DNA of 64,000 bases from positions 28,248,832 through 28,312,831 of the forward strand of contig OX637332.1 in NCBI GenBank assembly GCA_951799405.1. The letters are read 5' to 3'. The notes under the pieces were generated by a model. The model saw only the letters and a list, made by a program, of their open reading frames with translations, had not been told where the DNA came from and searched no databases. This document shows, one piece after another, positions 53,470-63,091 of the stretch. This DNA is from Agapetus fuscipes. Its lineage: Eukaryota; Arthropoda; Insecta; Trichoptera; Glossosomatidae. Position numbers and translations under genes: made by a program. Position 1 is the stretch's first letter. Each line of letters opens with the position of its first letter.

Positions 53470-54050
53470 AATTAAAAAAACTTTTTTAAAACACTATTTT
53501 ATTTTCACATTTTTTGAGTTTACAATGCCTGAGCGCTATCGGACTGACTTTATCCGTCCATCTTCAGAGGCTAACTGAGGTTAAAACAAAAAGGTTTAAA
53601 TTCATGGTAGGAAAGAGAAAGTGGGTGGCGTTTTTCGGACAGGTACTGTTAATAGATTTGCTTGTTAATAATATTATTCAAATTGTATTGGATTTCGAGG
53701 GTTTCAAGGGCAATAAGTTGTCTGCCTTTGCACCCTGAGTGGAGGACCTTTACTCTTGTTGTATCGAAGGTATGGTAATTTTTTATACAGTGGTCCGCCA
53801 TCTCAGAGTACCCAGTCAGACCCCTAAACGCCCTTTTATGTTCACTTATTCTAACATTTATAGATCTGGAAGTCTGCCCTACATACACGGCTTTGCATTG
53901 GTTACACGATATGCGGTAAACTCCACCACCATCCATGCGATCCAAGCGATCCTTGTTGTTTAACAAAAGTGCCTTTTCACCAACAGTGGTATAGGGAGAA
54001 TGCTGTTCATAAACTACATACTGTGCTGAATGTACAATGTACATGATAGC
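53470..54050 (-). pseudogene. Penelope-like element, GIY-YIG endonuclease domain and 3' terminus
   Basis: The minus-strand ORF (54044-53649, 131 codons) contains a GIY-YIG nuclease. It has G41-V-Y43 and C47/C50, then Y54-V-G56-Q-T, R60, R65, E69-H-K and E114 in YVGQTSRSINVRISEHK spacing. The Cys pair between GIY and YIG and the CCHH-like pattern are characteristic of Penelope-like elements. The reverse transcriptase is missing (5' truncation near 54050-54090). After the stop the terminus continues with the hammerhead-like motif at 53527 and TGTGAAAATAAAATAGTGTTT. A second terminus of the family is at 37740. It ends 56 bp or less from the acceptor of the first furrowed-like exon. Confidence 0.85.
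53527..53571 (-). ncRNA. hammerhead-like motif 8 in Penelope-like element (GAUA variant)
   Basis: GCCU, CUGAAGA, U, stem II GGAC/GUCC, GAUA, GCGCUC, AGGC. AGGC pairs with GCCU. Helix III would be the palindrome AGCGCU with no loop. The A-to-U change in GAAA is shared with motif 9, so it is a family trait and probably not a random hit. Confidence 0.55.
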
Positions 54051-54105
54051 TTGAAATCATTGGTTTTGCGTCTTTTTTCAAACTTTTTAAACATTTTTTT
54101 TGCAG

Positions 54106-54318
54106 TCCTGAACGTCGCAGCCGGCAAGGCGCCCATGCAGATCAGCTCTGAGGAAGGCGGGATCCCGCAGCGCGCCATCGACGGCAGCACCTCGTCCTTC
54201 TTCAGTCCCGACACCTGTACCCTAACAGCCCCAGAGAGAGTACCCTGGTGGTACGTGAATCTCCTGGAGCCCTACATGGTGCAGCTGGTGCGGCTGGACT
54301 TTGGGAAGCCCTGCTGTG
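54106..54318 (+). CDS. fw: exon A: FTP/F5-8-type domain, first part
   Basis: Acceptor TTTTTTTTGCAG; phase 1 in and out; donor GTGAGT. Residues 1-71 include LNVAAGKAPMQISSEEGG, RAIDGSTSSFF, DTCTLT, PWWYVNLLEPYMVQLVRLDF and GKPCC. The A-DG, WW-V-L and Y-V-V-RL pattern is that of the fucolectin-tachylectin-pentraxin-like fold, a fucose-binding and cell-adhesion module. The usual His/Arg of the fucolectin sugar site (H..R..C-H-T) is not visible around DTCTLT, so fucose binding is doubtful. An upstream exon ending in phase 1 and providing a signal peptide is required. Confidence 0.85.
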
Positions 54319-54361
54319 GTGAGTGCTAGAACCATCCATAAAATCTTATCGGTGTGACAAA

Positions 54362-54485
54362 TCGATGTTGGACTAGCGTATTTGGAACAGAATAACGCTG
54401 ATTCACACCTGGCCCATTGGACCATAACTACGACCCTAGTTCAACAGATGCCATTGCATGCACACAAGCCTCTGCTTTCGCATAT
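54362..54485 (+). mobile_element. SINE family L fragment in intron A
   Basis: GACTAGCGTATTTGGAACAG to CAAGCCTCTGCTTTCGCAT; it matches 4583-4808 without the head. Confidence 0.65.
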
Positions 54486-54535
54486 CTATTTAAAAAAAAT
54501 CCTTTTTACTTTCATAGATTGATAATAATAGAATT

Positions 54536-54630
54536 TACCGATAAATCAAGGAAGAAGATGTAGCAGAATGTAAGGGTAGAGAAAATGGAATAATTAGAGT
54601 TGGCAAATGATTTGTGTTGAGTGGTCGGAC
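54536..54630 (+). repeat. single copy of the intron C repeat unit
   Basis: AAATCAAGGAAGAAGATG..., GTAAGGGTAGAGAAAATGG and GAGTTGGCAAATGATTTG match the ~100-bp unit repeated at 56085-56430. Confidence 0.5.
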
Positions 54631-54717
54631 GTATCCAGAAAATCCTAGCGACTTTCGTAATGTTTGGCACATAAATACAAGAAAAAACAGAACTTCGTTG
54701 CAAATGCTTTCAGTAAT

Positions 54718-54759
54718 CAACCGCTCAGACTTGAGTATAAATCCCATCTGCAACAGATT
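54718..54759 (+). pseudogene. decayed duplicate of part of exon B
   Basis: 42 bases align without gaps to 54967-55008 of exon B with 36 identities, including ATCTGCAACAGATT. A CAG lies five bases upstream. It is a relic of an exon duplication inside intron A. No open frame continues, so it is not used as coding. Confidence 0.65.
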
Positions 54760-54926
54760 GCAGAGAGTTTATTCCTAAAAGTATCAAATCAATCAATCAT
54801 GCAAGTATTATTCCACATGCATCCAAATAACATTTCACTGCCGTAAATTTTAAACACCATTCATTATCTTTCATTTCTATCAGTACATACTTCAGGAACT
54901 TGATTTTCCCTTTTCTCTGATTTCAG

Positions 54927-55359
54927 GAACAAACAAACCAGCCACAATCGTAGTCCGCGTCGGCAACAACCGCCCAGATTTGGGTACGAATCCAATCTGC
55001 AACAGATTCACCGGATTCCTAGAGGAAGGCCAACCACTGTTCCTGCCTTGCAACCCACCAATGCCCGGCGCTTTCGTCAGCGTGCATCTAGAAGTCTCCA
55101 CTCCGAGCCAGTTGTCCATCTGCGAAGCCTTCGTCTACACGGATCAAGCTCTTCCGATAGAGCGCTGTCCACAGTTCAGGGACCAGCCTCCCGGCAGTAC
55201 GGCCACCTACAATGGAAAGTGCTACATCTTCTACAACAGGCAGCCCATGAAGTTTAGAGAGGCTCTGGCCTTCTGCAGAGGAAGAGGGGGAACTTTGGTG
55301 GACGAGAGCAATCCTGCACTTCAAGGTTTCATCAGTTGGGAGCTGTGGAGAAGACACAG
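54927..55359 (+). CDS. fw: exon B: end of FTP domain and start of C-type lectin domain
   Basis: Acceptor TTTCTCTGATTTCAG, donor CACAG/GTGAGA; enters in phase 1 and leaves in phase 2. Residues 72-215. The FTP part ends with VVRVGNNRPDLGTNPICNRF and LSICEAFVYTD. The lectin domain starts at C152 (CPQF) with C170 (GKCYIFY) and C188 (EALAFCRGRGGTLVDE). The extra N-terminal Cys pair makes it a long-form lectin domain. No stop or frameshift. Confidence 0.9.
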
Positions 55360-55800
55360 GTGAGAAACATTATTCTAACCTTACCTGATGTAATTTGTAT
55401 TAAGTATATGTGACAATTTAAAAAAGACATACATATTATTTCCTTTAATTCTGAAACCTTTGTTTTTTCTGATGCTTTTGGAAAGTCCACTCTAATATAT
55501 GTACTTCTACCTATTGTAGCATTTATTTCTGTAACAAATAAATTAATGTAAAAATGTAAGAACTTTTTGTGTTGAGTCAAAGTTTAGTCTAGCAAAAAAA
55601 AACGATATGACAATAAATGTTGTAGCATTTCCTATTCCCTAATGTTTTTATTTTAAGCGTTTAAATGAAATTATCAAATGGTACGTTTTAGTTATCTTTA
55701 CAAATTAAGAAGGAATTAAAATTCAAACTAATCTATTAAACTACAGGTATACTCAGATCACTGCCCTTTTTTTGTTTAACCAAATGTTTTGTTCTTTCAG

Positions 55801-56009
55801 GAGTGACAGCAGCAGTCAATACTGGATGGGAGCTGTGAGGGACCAGGCCGACCACAACAACTGGAAATGGCTCAACGGAGAAGACGTCACCGTTTCCTTC
55901 TGGAATCTTCCAGGTGGAAACGAGGACTGCGCTCGATATGACGGAAGCAAAGGCTGGCTGTGGTCCGATACCAACTGTCTCACCAATCTCAATTTCATAT
56001 GCCAACACC
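55801..56009 (+). CDS. fw: exon C: end of C-type lectin domain
   Basis: Acceptor TTTGTTCTTTCAG, donor CACC/GTAAGT; phase 2 in, phase 1 out. Residues 216-285: YWMGAVRDQADHNNWKW (the WIGL-type core), W250-N-L-P-G-G-N-E-D-C259, W270-S-D272, C275 and C283. The Ca2+/sugar EPN or QPD tripeptide is replaced by L252-P-G254 and the WND motif is W-S-D. Classical Ca2+-dependent mannose or galactose binding is therefore unlikely, although the fold-determining Cys and Trp are kept. The minus-strand 199-codon ORF over this exon is an antisense shadow. Confidence 0.9.
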
Positions 56010-56084
56010 GTAAGTGACTCACATTTGAGCATGGCATATTTGTAAGATAGTTTGCGAATGATTGGATCCATTTGATTTACGAAT

Positions 56085-56430
56085 GATTGTGCAGTTAAAA
56101 AGAGAATGAAACAAGGAAGAATATGATGTGAAAGATTGATGTAAGTGTAAAGCAAAATAGCATGATTGAGCATGGCAAATGAATAGAATTTGTAGATAAA
56201 AAAAAGAGAATGAATCGAGGAATTAAGATGTGGAAAAGTATGTAAAGATAGAGAGAAGTGAGATAGTTGGAGATGGCGAATGGTTGGAATATGCTGAAAA
56301 AAGAAAATTAAACAATGAATATGGCGAAGAAGCATTAAGGGTAGAATAAAGTGGCATAGTTAGACATAGAGAATGATTGGAATTTGGGTAAAAAAAGAAC
56401 ATGCATGAAAAGAGTTGTACAAGGATATGA
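56085..56430 (+). repeat. degenerate tandem repeat, ~100-bp unit, 3+ copies, intron C
   Basis: Each unit has AAAAAGAGAATGAA..., a TAAG/TAAAG-AGAG block, CATAGTT/GATTGAG, and ATGGCRAATGRWTGGAATTTG. Copies start near 56098, 56200, 56298 and 56385. Confidence 0.6.
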
Positions 56431-57269
56431 AAAGAGGATGCATCCTGTATATCTTTCCCAAAAGAAAATTAGCTGTGCACCACCTTTCCTTTGCCAATCC
56501 ATCCAATAGAATAATTAGTTGAAAAAGTGTAATTTGCATTACTATGTCATAAGTTTATTTGCTTAAATTGTTGCTTTTATATTTAAGTTTATTATTTTAA
56601 GATTTGCTATGATAAGATTGCAAATTATTTTTGATTAAGGTATTGCTTATCCTAATTTATTATTAATATATTTTTAGTTATTTATTGGTAGCCTCTATCT
56701 GTTTGTATGTTTTTATTTTGCCTTATAATTTAAGTTGCAAGGATTAAGTAGATTTTTAGCATTTAATCTTTTCACATATAGATTATAAGGTCTTCACCTT
56801 ACGCATGCCCAATACGAAACTCAACACATTTTTTAAGCTTGCTCTATAACTTTCTGTAATTTTTTTGAAACTGTTTCTGCGTAAAAAAAAGTATAAAACA
56901 TAAGTATGTAATCTAATATTTTAATCTTTCACTGAAACTAAAGTGACATTAGCAGTATGGTAAAAATATTTAATACAAGTTATGAAATGGCGACTTGCAA
57001 GTGACTTCTCTTTTAAAGTAATGAATAATTTAAGTTGCAAAGATATTCTGCAATTAACATGAATATTCACTTATTTAACATGAACTATCCTAGCATATAT
57101 TTTTAATATAAATGAAATAATGTTTTCCATTACCTTTGCCTTTCTGCTGAATATAATATGAGCGTTGATAAACCTAATGTAATAAATTTTAAGCTGTCCA
57201 TCAAAATGTTATACTTCGATGTAAGAATTGCATTTATCTAGGACTACAATTTTTTATCTGGTTAATTTT

Positions 57270-57405
57270 AATGTGTGAAAATATTGCTTTATCTGAGAAG
57301 TGTATTTTTGAGAAATTATTGCTTTATCCGAGAAGTATACATTCGTGAAATTCTTGCTTTATCAGAAAAGTATATCTACATTTGTAAAATTCTTGCTCTA
57401 TTGAA
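57270..57405 (+). repeat. tandem repeat, ~42-bp unit, 3-4 copies, intron C
   Basis: TTGCTTTATCTGAGAAGTGTA, TTGCTTTATCCGAGAAGTATA, TTGCTTTATCAGAAAAGTATA and a final TTGCTCTATTG. Confidence 0.8.
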
Positions 57406-57528
57406 TCATCTTTTGGCTGTTGCTCACACATCATGAAAAAACTGAATTGCTAACAATTTTTCATGAATCGATGTACATATTTTGTGAGGCTGATTTATAA
57501 AATGTGTTCCCTTATTTGTTTTCCCCAG

Positions 57529-57705
57529 AACCTAAAGCCTGTGGCAGACCAGAACAGCCTCCCAACTCCACAATGACAGCACAGACGTTTGACGTCGGAG
57601 CAAACGTAGAGTACACTTGTGATTCTGGTCACTTGTTGGTCGGACCCACAACTCGCACCTGCTTGGATACCGGCTTCTACAATGAATTTCCACCCGTTTG
57701 CAAAA
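57529..57705 (+). CDS. fw: exon D: sushi/CCP domain 1
   Basis: Acceptor TTTGTTTTCCCCAG, donor AAAA/GTAGGT; phase 1-1; 59 codons. ACGRPEQPPNSTM, VGANVEYTCDSGHLLVG, TRTCLDTGFY and PPVCK give the four Cys of a complement control protein module (C1-C3, C2-C4). The Trp normally before the last Cys is replaced by Tyr/Phe (GFYNEFPPVC). A SINE G fragment begins 43 bp after the donor. Confidence 0.9.
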
Positions 57706-57747
57706 GTAGGTATCTCTATGAGCCAGAAACGTGCATTGCATTTCCAT

Positions 57748-57815
57748 CCAGCCTTACAGCAACTGGATCTTGCTTGAGTGTTGGGGCTTTGTAGCGACGA
57801 CCAAGCTTGTAAACA
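57748..57815 (+). mobile_element. SINE family G fragment in intron D
   Basis: CCAGCCTTACAGCAACTGGA to GCGACGACCAAGCTTGTA. Confidence 0.7.
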
Positions 57816-58079
57816 CCTCTGCGGCACTACAACAAGTGTCATAGACCCCTAGAGTCTCTAGAATCTAGGGAGTCTCCCGCACAGGATTTCTTAAAAAAAA
57901 AATGGCTAGGCAACAATATGTAGCTCAATTTTCCGAATATCTGATATTAATTTTTTGTAATAAAACTGTGACTAAACTAATTCAGTTCTACCCTTGCAGT
58001 TTTAAGGTGTATTAAATGCATTAAAGGTCAATTAGAATCGAGTCTAGGTTTTTTTATGTGTTAATTACGTATTAATTAA

Positions 58080-58325
58080 GTTCCTTGACTTATAGGCTGG
58101 TATGAGGCTGACCACCCATACTGTAAAAAATAGTTCACTTTGCCAATGTCACCCCTGTTTCAGGGAAGGCCAGCAAGAGTTGTAGGGCTTATGTACATTT
58201 GAGATTGGGTTTTTAATACTGTGGGTCCACATGCGGCATGTGTGAGTGCAAAATTACGCGTGCCTGCTTGGGGGAATGAATCTCAAATGATACATATCTT
58301 TGCAGCTTAGATTTAGATTTTTAGA
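58080..58325 (+). mobile_element. LINE 3' unit in intron D
   Basis: Short form starting exactly at TTCCTTGACTTATAGGC, ending TTAGATTTAGATTTTTAGA. Confidence 0.85.
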
Positions 58326-58499
58326 CGGCAACAATTATTTGCCTGTATTGAGATTCTGCCACTGCTATGAGCCGTCCTAGCATTGATCCTTCTCTTTCCG
58401 ATGGCAATACAGCCAAAATTTAGCTCCTGTGAGAACAGTTTTGTTTGACAGTGAGAAATTTAGAACCTGTGTTCCCTTTTTACAACATCCACTTTAACT

Positions 58500-58815
58500 A
58501 GTCCGGTCGATAGCTCAGTTGATAGAATTCTTATGTTTAATGCCACAAAGATAGAGTTCAATCCCCAAAGGGTGTCAAAAATGATGCCTGCTTCAGTGTT
58601 TATTTCAAATTTAAAATAATTACCATCAAGGCTTACTCAGCCTTCACAAGAAATGAGAGCTTGCCTTTTTTGAAGCAGTAAAACTTCAACAGTCACTTGA
58701 AGTGAATTGGTTAACATACCTGACTCCCTTACCTGTGAAAAGCAATAGGTTCTACAAGCCACATGTGACCCCTTCAGAACAATGCGGTAAGAAGTTGCAC
58801 TATATGAGCAGCTCT
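58500..58815 (+). mobile_element. SINE family A in intron D
   Basis: GTCCGGTCGATAGCTCAGTT head; diverged B box (AGAGTTCAATCCC); CACTATATGAGCAGCT end. Confidence 0.8.
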
Positions 58816-58954
58816 CTTCACAGACATTAGAAATATCATCTACATTGCTAAGAATATCAGCATCTGTACGTGTATCTATACCTATGTAACAAATATTGAG
58901 GACATTTGAAAGTATACCCATATCTTGGTCAAAGTTTTATTATTTCTTTTTTGT

Positions 58955-59139
58955 AAATAGATTTGTGAAGAGGAATGCAATTCACCAACCTATTTCGTCT
59001 GGCCAGTTATCTTCAATGACATTTGTTAAACCAGGGTCGAAGTTATTGTCGATGGGACAAGGCCGGGCTCGAACCGGCATCAGTTTCAATTATGCAAATT
59101 TGAGTTCCTACGCCTGATCCCCTCGGCTATCCCAGCGAC
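58955..59139 (-). mobile_element. SINE family L in intron D, 42 bp from exon E
   Basis: CAATTCACCAACCTATTTCG, an internal deletion of the AT-rich centre, B box CCGGGCTCGAACC on + and the head's GATCCCCTCGGCTATCCCAG. It occupies the region just upstream of the exon E branch-point area. Confidence 0.75.
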
Positions 59140-59181
59140 AATGAAACGAACCAGCTTGCTAATAGAGTATCCGATTTTCAG

Positions 59182-59361
59182 GGATTCAATGCGGATATCC
59201 GGCTGACATTTCTAATGGAGGCTATCAGCTCATCAATGGCAGTGTAGGCTACCTGAGCCATGTGGTGTACACGTGTGAAGAGGGATATGAAATGATTGGA
59301 AGAGCTCAACTTACCTGTGACATAGACGAGCGCTGGAATGGACCGCCACCAAGATGTGAAG
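59182..59361 (+). CDS. fw: exon E: sushi/CCP domain 2
   Basis: Acceptor TCCGATTTTCAG, donor GAAG/GTAAAT; phase 1-1; 60 codons. IQCGYPADISNGGYQ, VVYTCEEGYEMIG, AQLTCDIDERWNGPPPRC: complete four-Cys module with the conserved Trp before P-x-C. Confidence 0.92.
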
Positions 59362-59660
59362 GTAAATAAAAACAGTCCCTAAAAACCAACTGGTACAAAA
59401 ATAAATCCTTTCCTGTATTTTATGGATATGTGAGTTGTATATTTCCAAAGTCTGCTATCACTATATGCAACCGATTTTGAGGAATCTTCATTTTAAATGT
59501 TGACAATGAAGGATTCAGGAATTAACCATTGACATACTTGCTGCTTTTAGTCCAGATATAGCAAACATAGGAATGAAATAAAGATGCATTAATTATGTCT
59601 TGAAAAAAATATTTAAAAGTCATTTATCACCGTAAGTGGAGATGGTGGCTTTTGGAAATA

Positions 59661-59945
59661 TTTTTTTTTTTTTTTTTTTTTTCTTTTTAAAAAAATAGAT
59701 TTGTGAAGAGGAATGCAACTCACCAACCTATTCTGCCTGGCCAGAAACAGGTATTAATATCATCATTTAATAATTCATTATTGTTTATTATTAATGAATT
59801 ATTAAATAATAATTACCCAATAACATCTGTTGAACCAGGGTCAAAGTTAAAGTCAAGTGACCCAAGCGGGGATCGAACCAGCGTTGTTCCATTCGAAACA
59901 CGCTAGAAAGATCAGCCCTCTTGGCCCCCGCGGCTATAACCCCGA
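59661..59945 (-). mobile_element. SINE family L in intron E, full length with A-run
   Basis: A T-run on + at 59661-59681 is the A tail. The minus strand runs back to B box GGTTCGATCCCCG and the GGGGTTATAGCCGCGGGGG head. Best-preserved family L copy in the window. Confidence 0.85.
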
Positions 59946-60219
59946 CTAAAGTCATATGTTGATAGTCATGCTTCTTTGAAAGGGTGAATGAAATTAATTT
60001 GAAAGTTATATTTTCAAAAAAAGCCATGTAACTTTGAATGGTATAATATTATAGCATTACTTTTAATGTTTTTAGGTATAATTTTCCTCTGTCTTAATTT
60101 CCCTAAAATTCTACTTGATATCAAGGCTTTTTGAATCTTTAGCAGGAGACAATAAAAATAATAAAAAGCATGTCCGTTTCCAAGGATTTATTAATTGAAA
60201 TTGTTCATATTTTTTGCAG

Positions 60220-60399
60220 CAATTCAGTGCCCTGCTCCACCTCAGATATTGAATGGCAAATATGCATCTGGTGGCAATGATACTTCCTTTGGCTCCATCG
60301 TTGAATACTTCTGTCTCCGAGGCTTCAATCTACTGGGAACCAAGAGGATCACATGTATGGCATCCGGGCAGTGGGATAATACGCCTCCAACTTGTAAAG
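60220..60399 (+). CDS. fw: exon F: sushi/CCP domain 3
   Basis: Acceptor TTTTTTGCAG, donor AAAG/GTAAAA; phase 1-1; 60 codons. IQCPAPPQILNGKYAS, SIVEYFCLRGFNLLG, ITCMASGQWDNTPPTC: canonical CCP with all four Cys and Trp. No further CCP exon was found up to the stalk exon. Confidence 0.92.
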
Positions 60400-60469
60400 G
60401 TAAAATATGTTTAAAATTTTAAATGAATAATTTCAATGTACGAGATCTAAAAGACACACCTAAAATACA

Positions 60470-60775
60470 GTCCGGTTTATAGCTCAGTTAGAGTGCTTGC
60501 ATTCCATACTGAGAGCTCGTGTTCGAATCCCACCAAGGGTGTCAGAAATCATTTTCCGTTTTGGCATTTATTTCAAACCCAAAATAAAATACTGGCAAGG
60601 CTTACTCAGCCTTCACAAGAAATGAGTGCCAGTCCCCTCGGGAGCTGGGTAACCAACTGAAGTGGTTGGTGTAAGGCCGGTCCCCTTCCTGTAAAAGTAA
60701 ATAGGTCCCACTCGCTACTGCGGCGTCTTCAGGGAGAATGCGGCAAGAAATTACGCTATATGTGTAGCTGGTCAC
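60470..60775 (+). mobile_element. SINE family A in intron F
   Basis: TCCGGTTTATAGCTCAGTTA head, B box GTGTTCGAATCCC, ACGCTATATGTGTAGCT end. It begins about 70 bp after the exon F donor. Confidence 0.85.
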
Positions 60776-61054
60776 TCAGTCACTCATACCTTAACAAACT
60801 ACAATAAGTTACAACTAAAGTAATTATATAGGTTTTTTGGAGAGCAAGTTTTCTGTGATGGCGCGCTGTGTGTGGACCTGTATTATATGTGACCGAAATA
60901 TCCTTGACTGAAAAGTTTTGTGACTGATTTGTCCATGGACGAGCTGTCTGAGGATGAGTTAGCTTTGACCAGTTTGTCGTGACAGGGGTGCAAATGTCTA
61001 GTTCTGCACAAGCAGGCCTTTGAATATTACTTACTTTATGACCCTTCTTTTTAG

Positions 61055-61511
61055 GAGAAGCCGTCTCAACCACGCTGACTGCAACTACAGTGAACCGTCC
61101 CACACGCCCAACCACCACACGAGTCGTCACCCGTCCAACCAGACCACCATACGTCTCACAGTCCACACAAACAACGTCCACCCAAAAGATAGAACCGTCC
61201 AGCACCACAGAGGTCAGATCGCCTCCCAGGAGGATATCCACAAAGCCTGCCACATCACCTACAGATGCAAGCAATAGTGGAAGTGCTCATGTCCCTCAGA
61301 TAATCGTGGCGTCACATCCTCAAGAAAAGCCTAGCCCCGGCAGAGACAGCAACATAAGATCTGATCAAGTGCCAAGAGTGAATGTTCCGCTGTCTGTTGA
61401 CAGTGATAGAAGAGAGACCATCAAACTTGGTGCTATCATTGCTTTGGGCGCATTTGGTGGTTTTGTTTTCCTTGGAGCTGTCATCACAACAATTGTCATC
61501 TTAGTGCGCAG
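61055..61511 (+). CDS. fw: exon G: Thr/Ser/Pro-rich stalk and transmembrane segment
   Basis: Acceptor CCCTTCTTTTTAG, donor GCAG/GTAAAT; phase 1 in, 2 out; 152 residues (465-616). The first 120 are rich in T, S, P and R (VSTTLTATTVNRPTRPTTT and similar) and look like an O-glycosylated stalk. A hydrophobic stretch GAIIALGAFGGFVFLGAV then ITTIVILV follows, and R after it sets an N-out, C-in topology. The minus-strand 164-codon ORF over this exon is an antisense shadow. Confidence 0.9.
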
Positions 61512-62162
61512 GTAAATTTAAAAATATATTTATTTTGTTACACATGACAGTAAAACCTTGATTTTGAGATGGATCTTTAAGGATTGTTTGATTTGAGCTC
61601 AAAGACCAAAATAATCTTAATTGTACCATATCTTGCATTCGCAAGGAGCTCCTTTCTTGTGAAATTGATTCAGTCTTAAATTAAAACTTTTGAAAATCTG
61701 TTCACATAGGTTTTTTGATTGAATTTATTTACTAAAAGTCAAACAAAACTTTTTCTCATTTGAATAATTAAGGTTTTACTTAATTCCTTCCATAACACAC
61801 TTCTATTTATACAAGGCATATTTAGAAAGTAAGATCGTATTTTTTTTTAACTTTGTAGTTTTGATTGTTACTTAGAGTTCTTCTGAGCGCAATCAGTGAA
61901 ATGGAATATTAATATTGCAGGCATTTTTAGCATAAAAGTTGACAAAAAAAACTCATACATATCGGACTTCAAGTATTCTTTAGTAGAAGAATTCTTTGAT
62001 GCCCGTTTAATTAAAATGAATATAATTGGAAAAAGAATGTGCATAAAATTACAGTTTTTCTTACATTGCTTGAATCTGAGTATACATAAAATTTACATCA
62101 ACTCCTTTTGATACCGTAAATTGAAAAATATGATAGTTTCCTTGATTATACTGATTTACTGA

Positions 62163-62393
62163 TTCCTTGACTTATAGGTTGGCATGAGGCTGACCGCACA
62201 TATTGTAAAAACGGTTCACTTTGACAATGTCACCCATGTTTCAGGGAAAGTTGGCAAGAGTTGCAGGGCTTATGTTCATTTGAGATTGGGTTTTTATGTT
62301 GTAAGTCCACATGCGGCATGTGTAAGTGCAAACTTAAATGTGTCTGCTTGTGGGAATGCATTTAATATGAACCTCAAATAATACATATCATAA
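62163..62393 (+). mobile_element. LINE 3' unit in intron G
   Basis: Short form from TTCCTTGACTTATAGG; its 3' end (CAAATAATACATATCAT) is interrupted by the SINE G that follows. Confidence 0.8.
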
Positions 62394-62517
62394 CTGGGTC
62401 TTGCATGAGAATCGGCGCTTTCTACAGCGACGACCAAGCTCGCAGAGGGCTCTTGAGGTGTGATACACACAAAAACAGCGCTCACCAAATAAATCATCCT
62501 AATATTATTATTATTTA
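62393..62517 (+). mobile_element. SINE family G 3' half in intron G
   Basis: AACTGGGTCTTGCATGAGAA to CATCCTAATATTATTATT. Confidence 0.8.
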
Positions 62518-62745
62518 AATGTAATTTTTAAATGTAAACTTTCAAATAACTTCAATGATGTTGGGAAAAAACACAATCAGCCTAATTAAAAAAAAAAAAA
62601 AATTCAATCTTTACGATCGAAGGAAGTTGATGTAAACTGATTTTTAAATAAAAATAGAGAGACCTAATATTACAGTCTGGATATGCCTGGTACACAGAGT
62701 GCGAGGACGCGCAATATTGACTGTTGATTTTGTGCATGCTAACAG

Positions 62746-62911
62746 TTCCACACGGCCCAGGAAAAAGCACATGGCACCCGTGCAAGACTTGCCCTCTCGC
62801 TGGTACACGCTGCTCGCGCTGCCCTTCCCCGACCAGCAGATAGGCCGCCGAGAGTTTTCTCGCAACTACCACACAGTCCACAGGGCCGGCTACTTCTCCA
62901 ACCCCTTATAG
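62746..62911 (+). CDS. fw: exon H: cytoplasmic tail and stop (probable)
   Basis: The acceptor GATTTTGTGCATGCTAACAG gives phase 2, exactly matching the exon G donor. The frame adds SSTRPRKKHMAPVQDLPSRW, QQIGRREFSRNYHTVH and RAGYFSNPL, then TAG at 62909. Basic residues right after the membrane and a GC-rich composition fit a tail exon. An alternative acceptor at 62697 is in the same frame and would add 16 residues. The family's tail is not one I can recognise, hence the lower confidence. Confidence 0.6.
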
Positions 62912-63091
62912 CGGCCCCCACAGCCCCCCACAAGCAAAAGAAAGCTATCTCGTACTTGCCAGTGTGATATTATCTCTAAATTCTAATTGTTAAGGTTTGA
63001 AGTTTTATTGATTATCGTGTCACAGACATGAGCACCTTTTTTGTTCTTGGTTGAACAATTGGATTCACAACTTTGTTACTCAATTTAATCA

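Larger units (their letters stand above)
54106..62911 (+). other. fw: furrowed-like selectin-type membrane protein gene (exons below)
   Basis: Eight exons give about 671 residues without the N-terminus. In order: FTP/F5-8-type domain (about 1-144), C-type lectin domain (152-285), CCP1 (about 288-344), CCP2 (about 346-404), CCP3 (about 406-464), Thr/Ser/Pro stalk (465-585), transmembrane segment (about 589-615) and a cytoplasmic tail of about 55 residues. Residue numbers here and in the exon entries count from the first codon of the 54106 exon. The FTP + lectin + CCP + TM order is that of Drosophila furrowed, a selectin-like cell-surface protein studied in eye and planar-polarity contexts. The three CCP exons are all phase 1-1, typical of shuffled modules. 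Exons are markedly more GC-rich than the introns. The symbol rests on domain order, not on an alignment. Confidence 0.8.

Noticed and set aside
55736..56335. 199-codon minus-strand ORF
   Set aside because: It lies antisense to lectin exon C and its introns and reads hydrophobic low-complexity sequence without a domain; a shadow of the real exon.
60780..61274. 164-codon minus-strand ORF
   Set aside because: Antisense of the Thr/Pro-rich stalk exon; the codon bias of the stalk keeps the opposite strand open.
62582..62933. Minus-strand ORFs over the tail exon
   Set aside because: Antisense to exon H; the plus frame fits the splice phase of exon G and the minus frames have no support.
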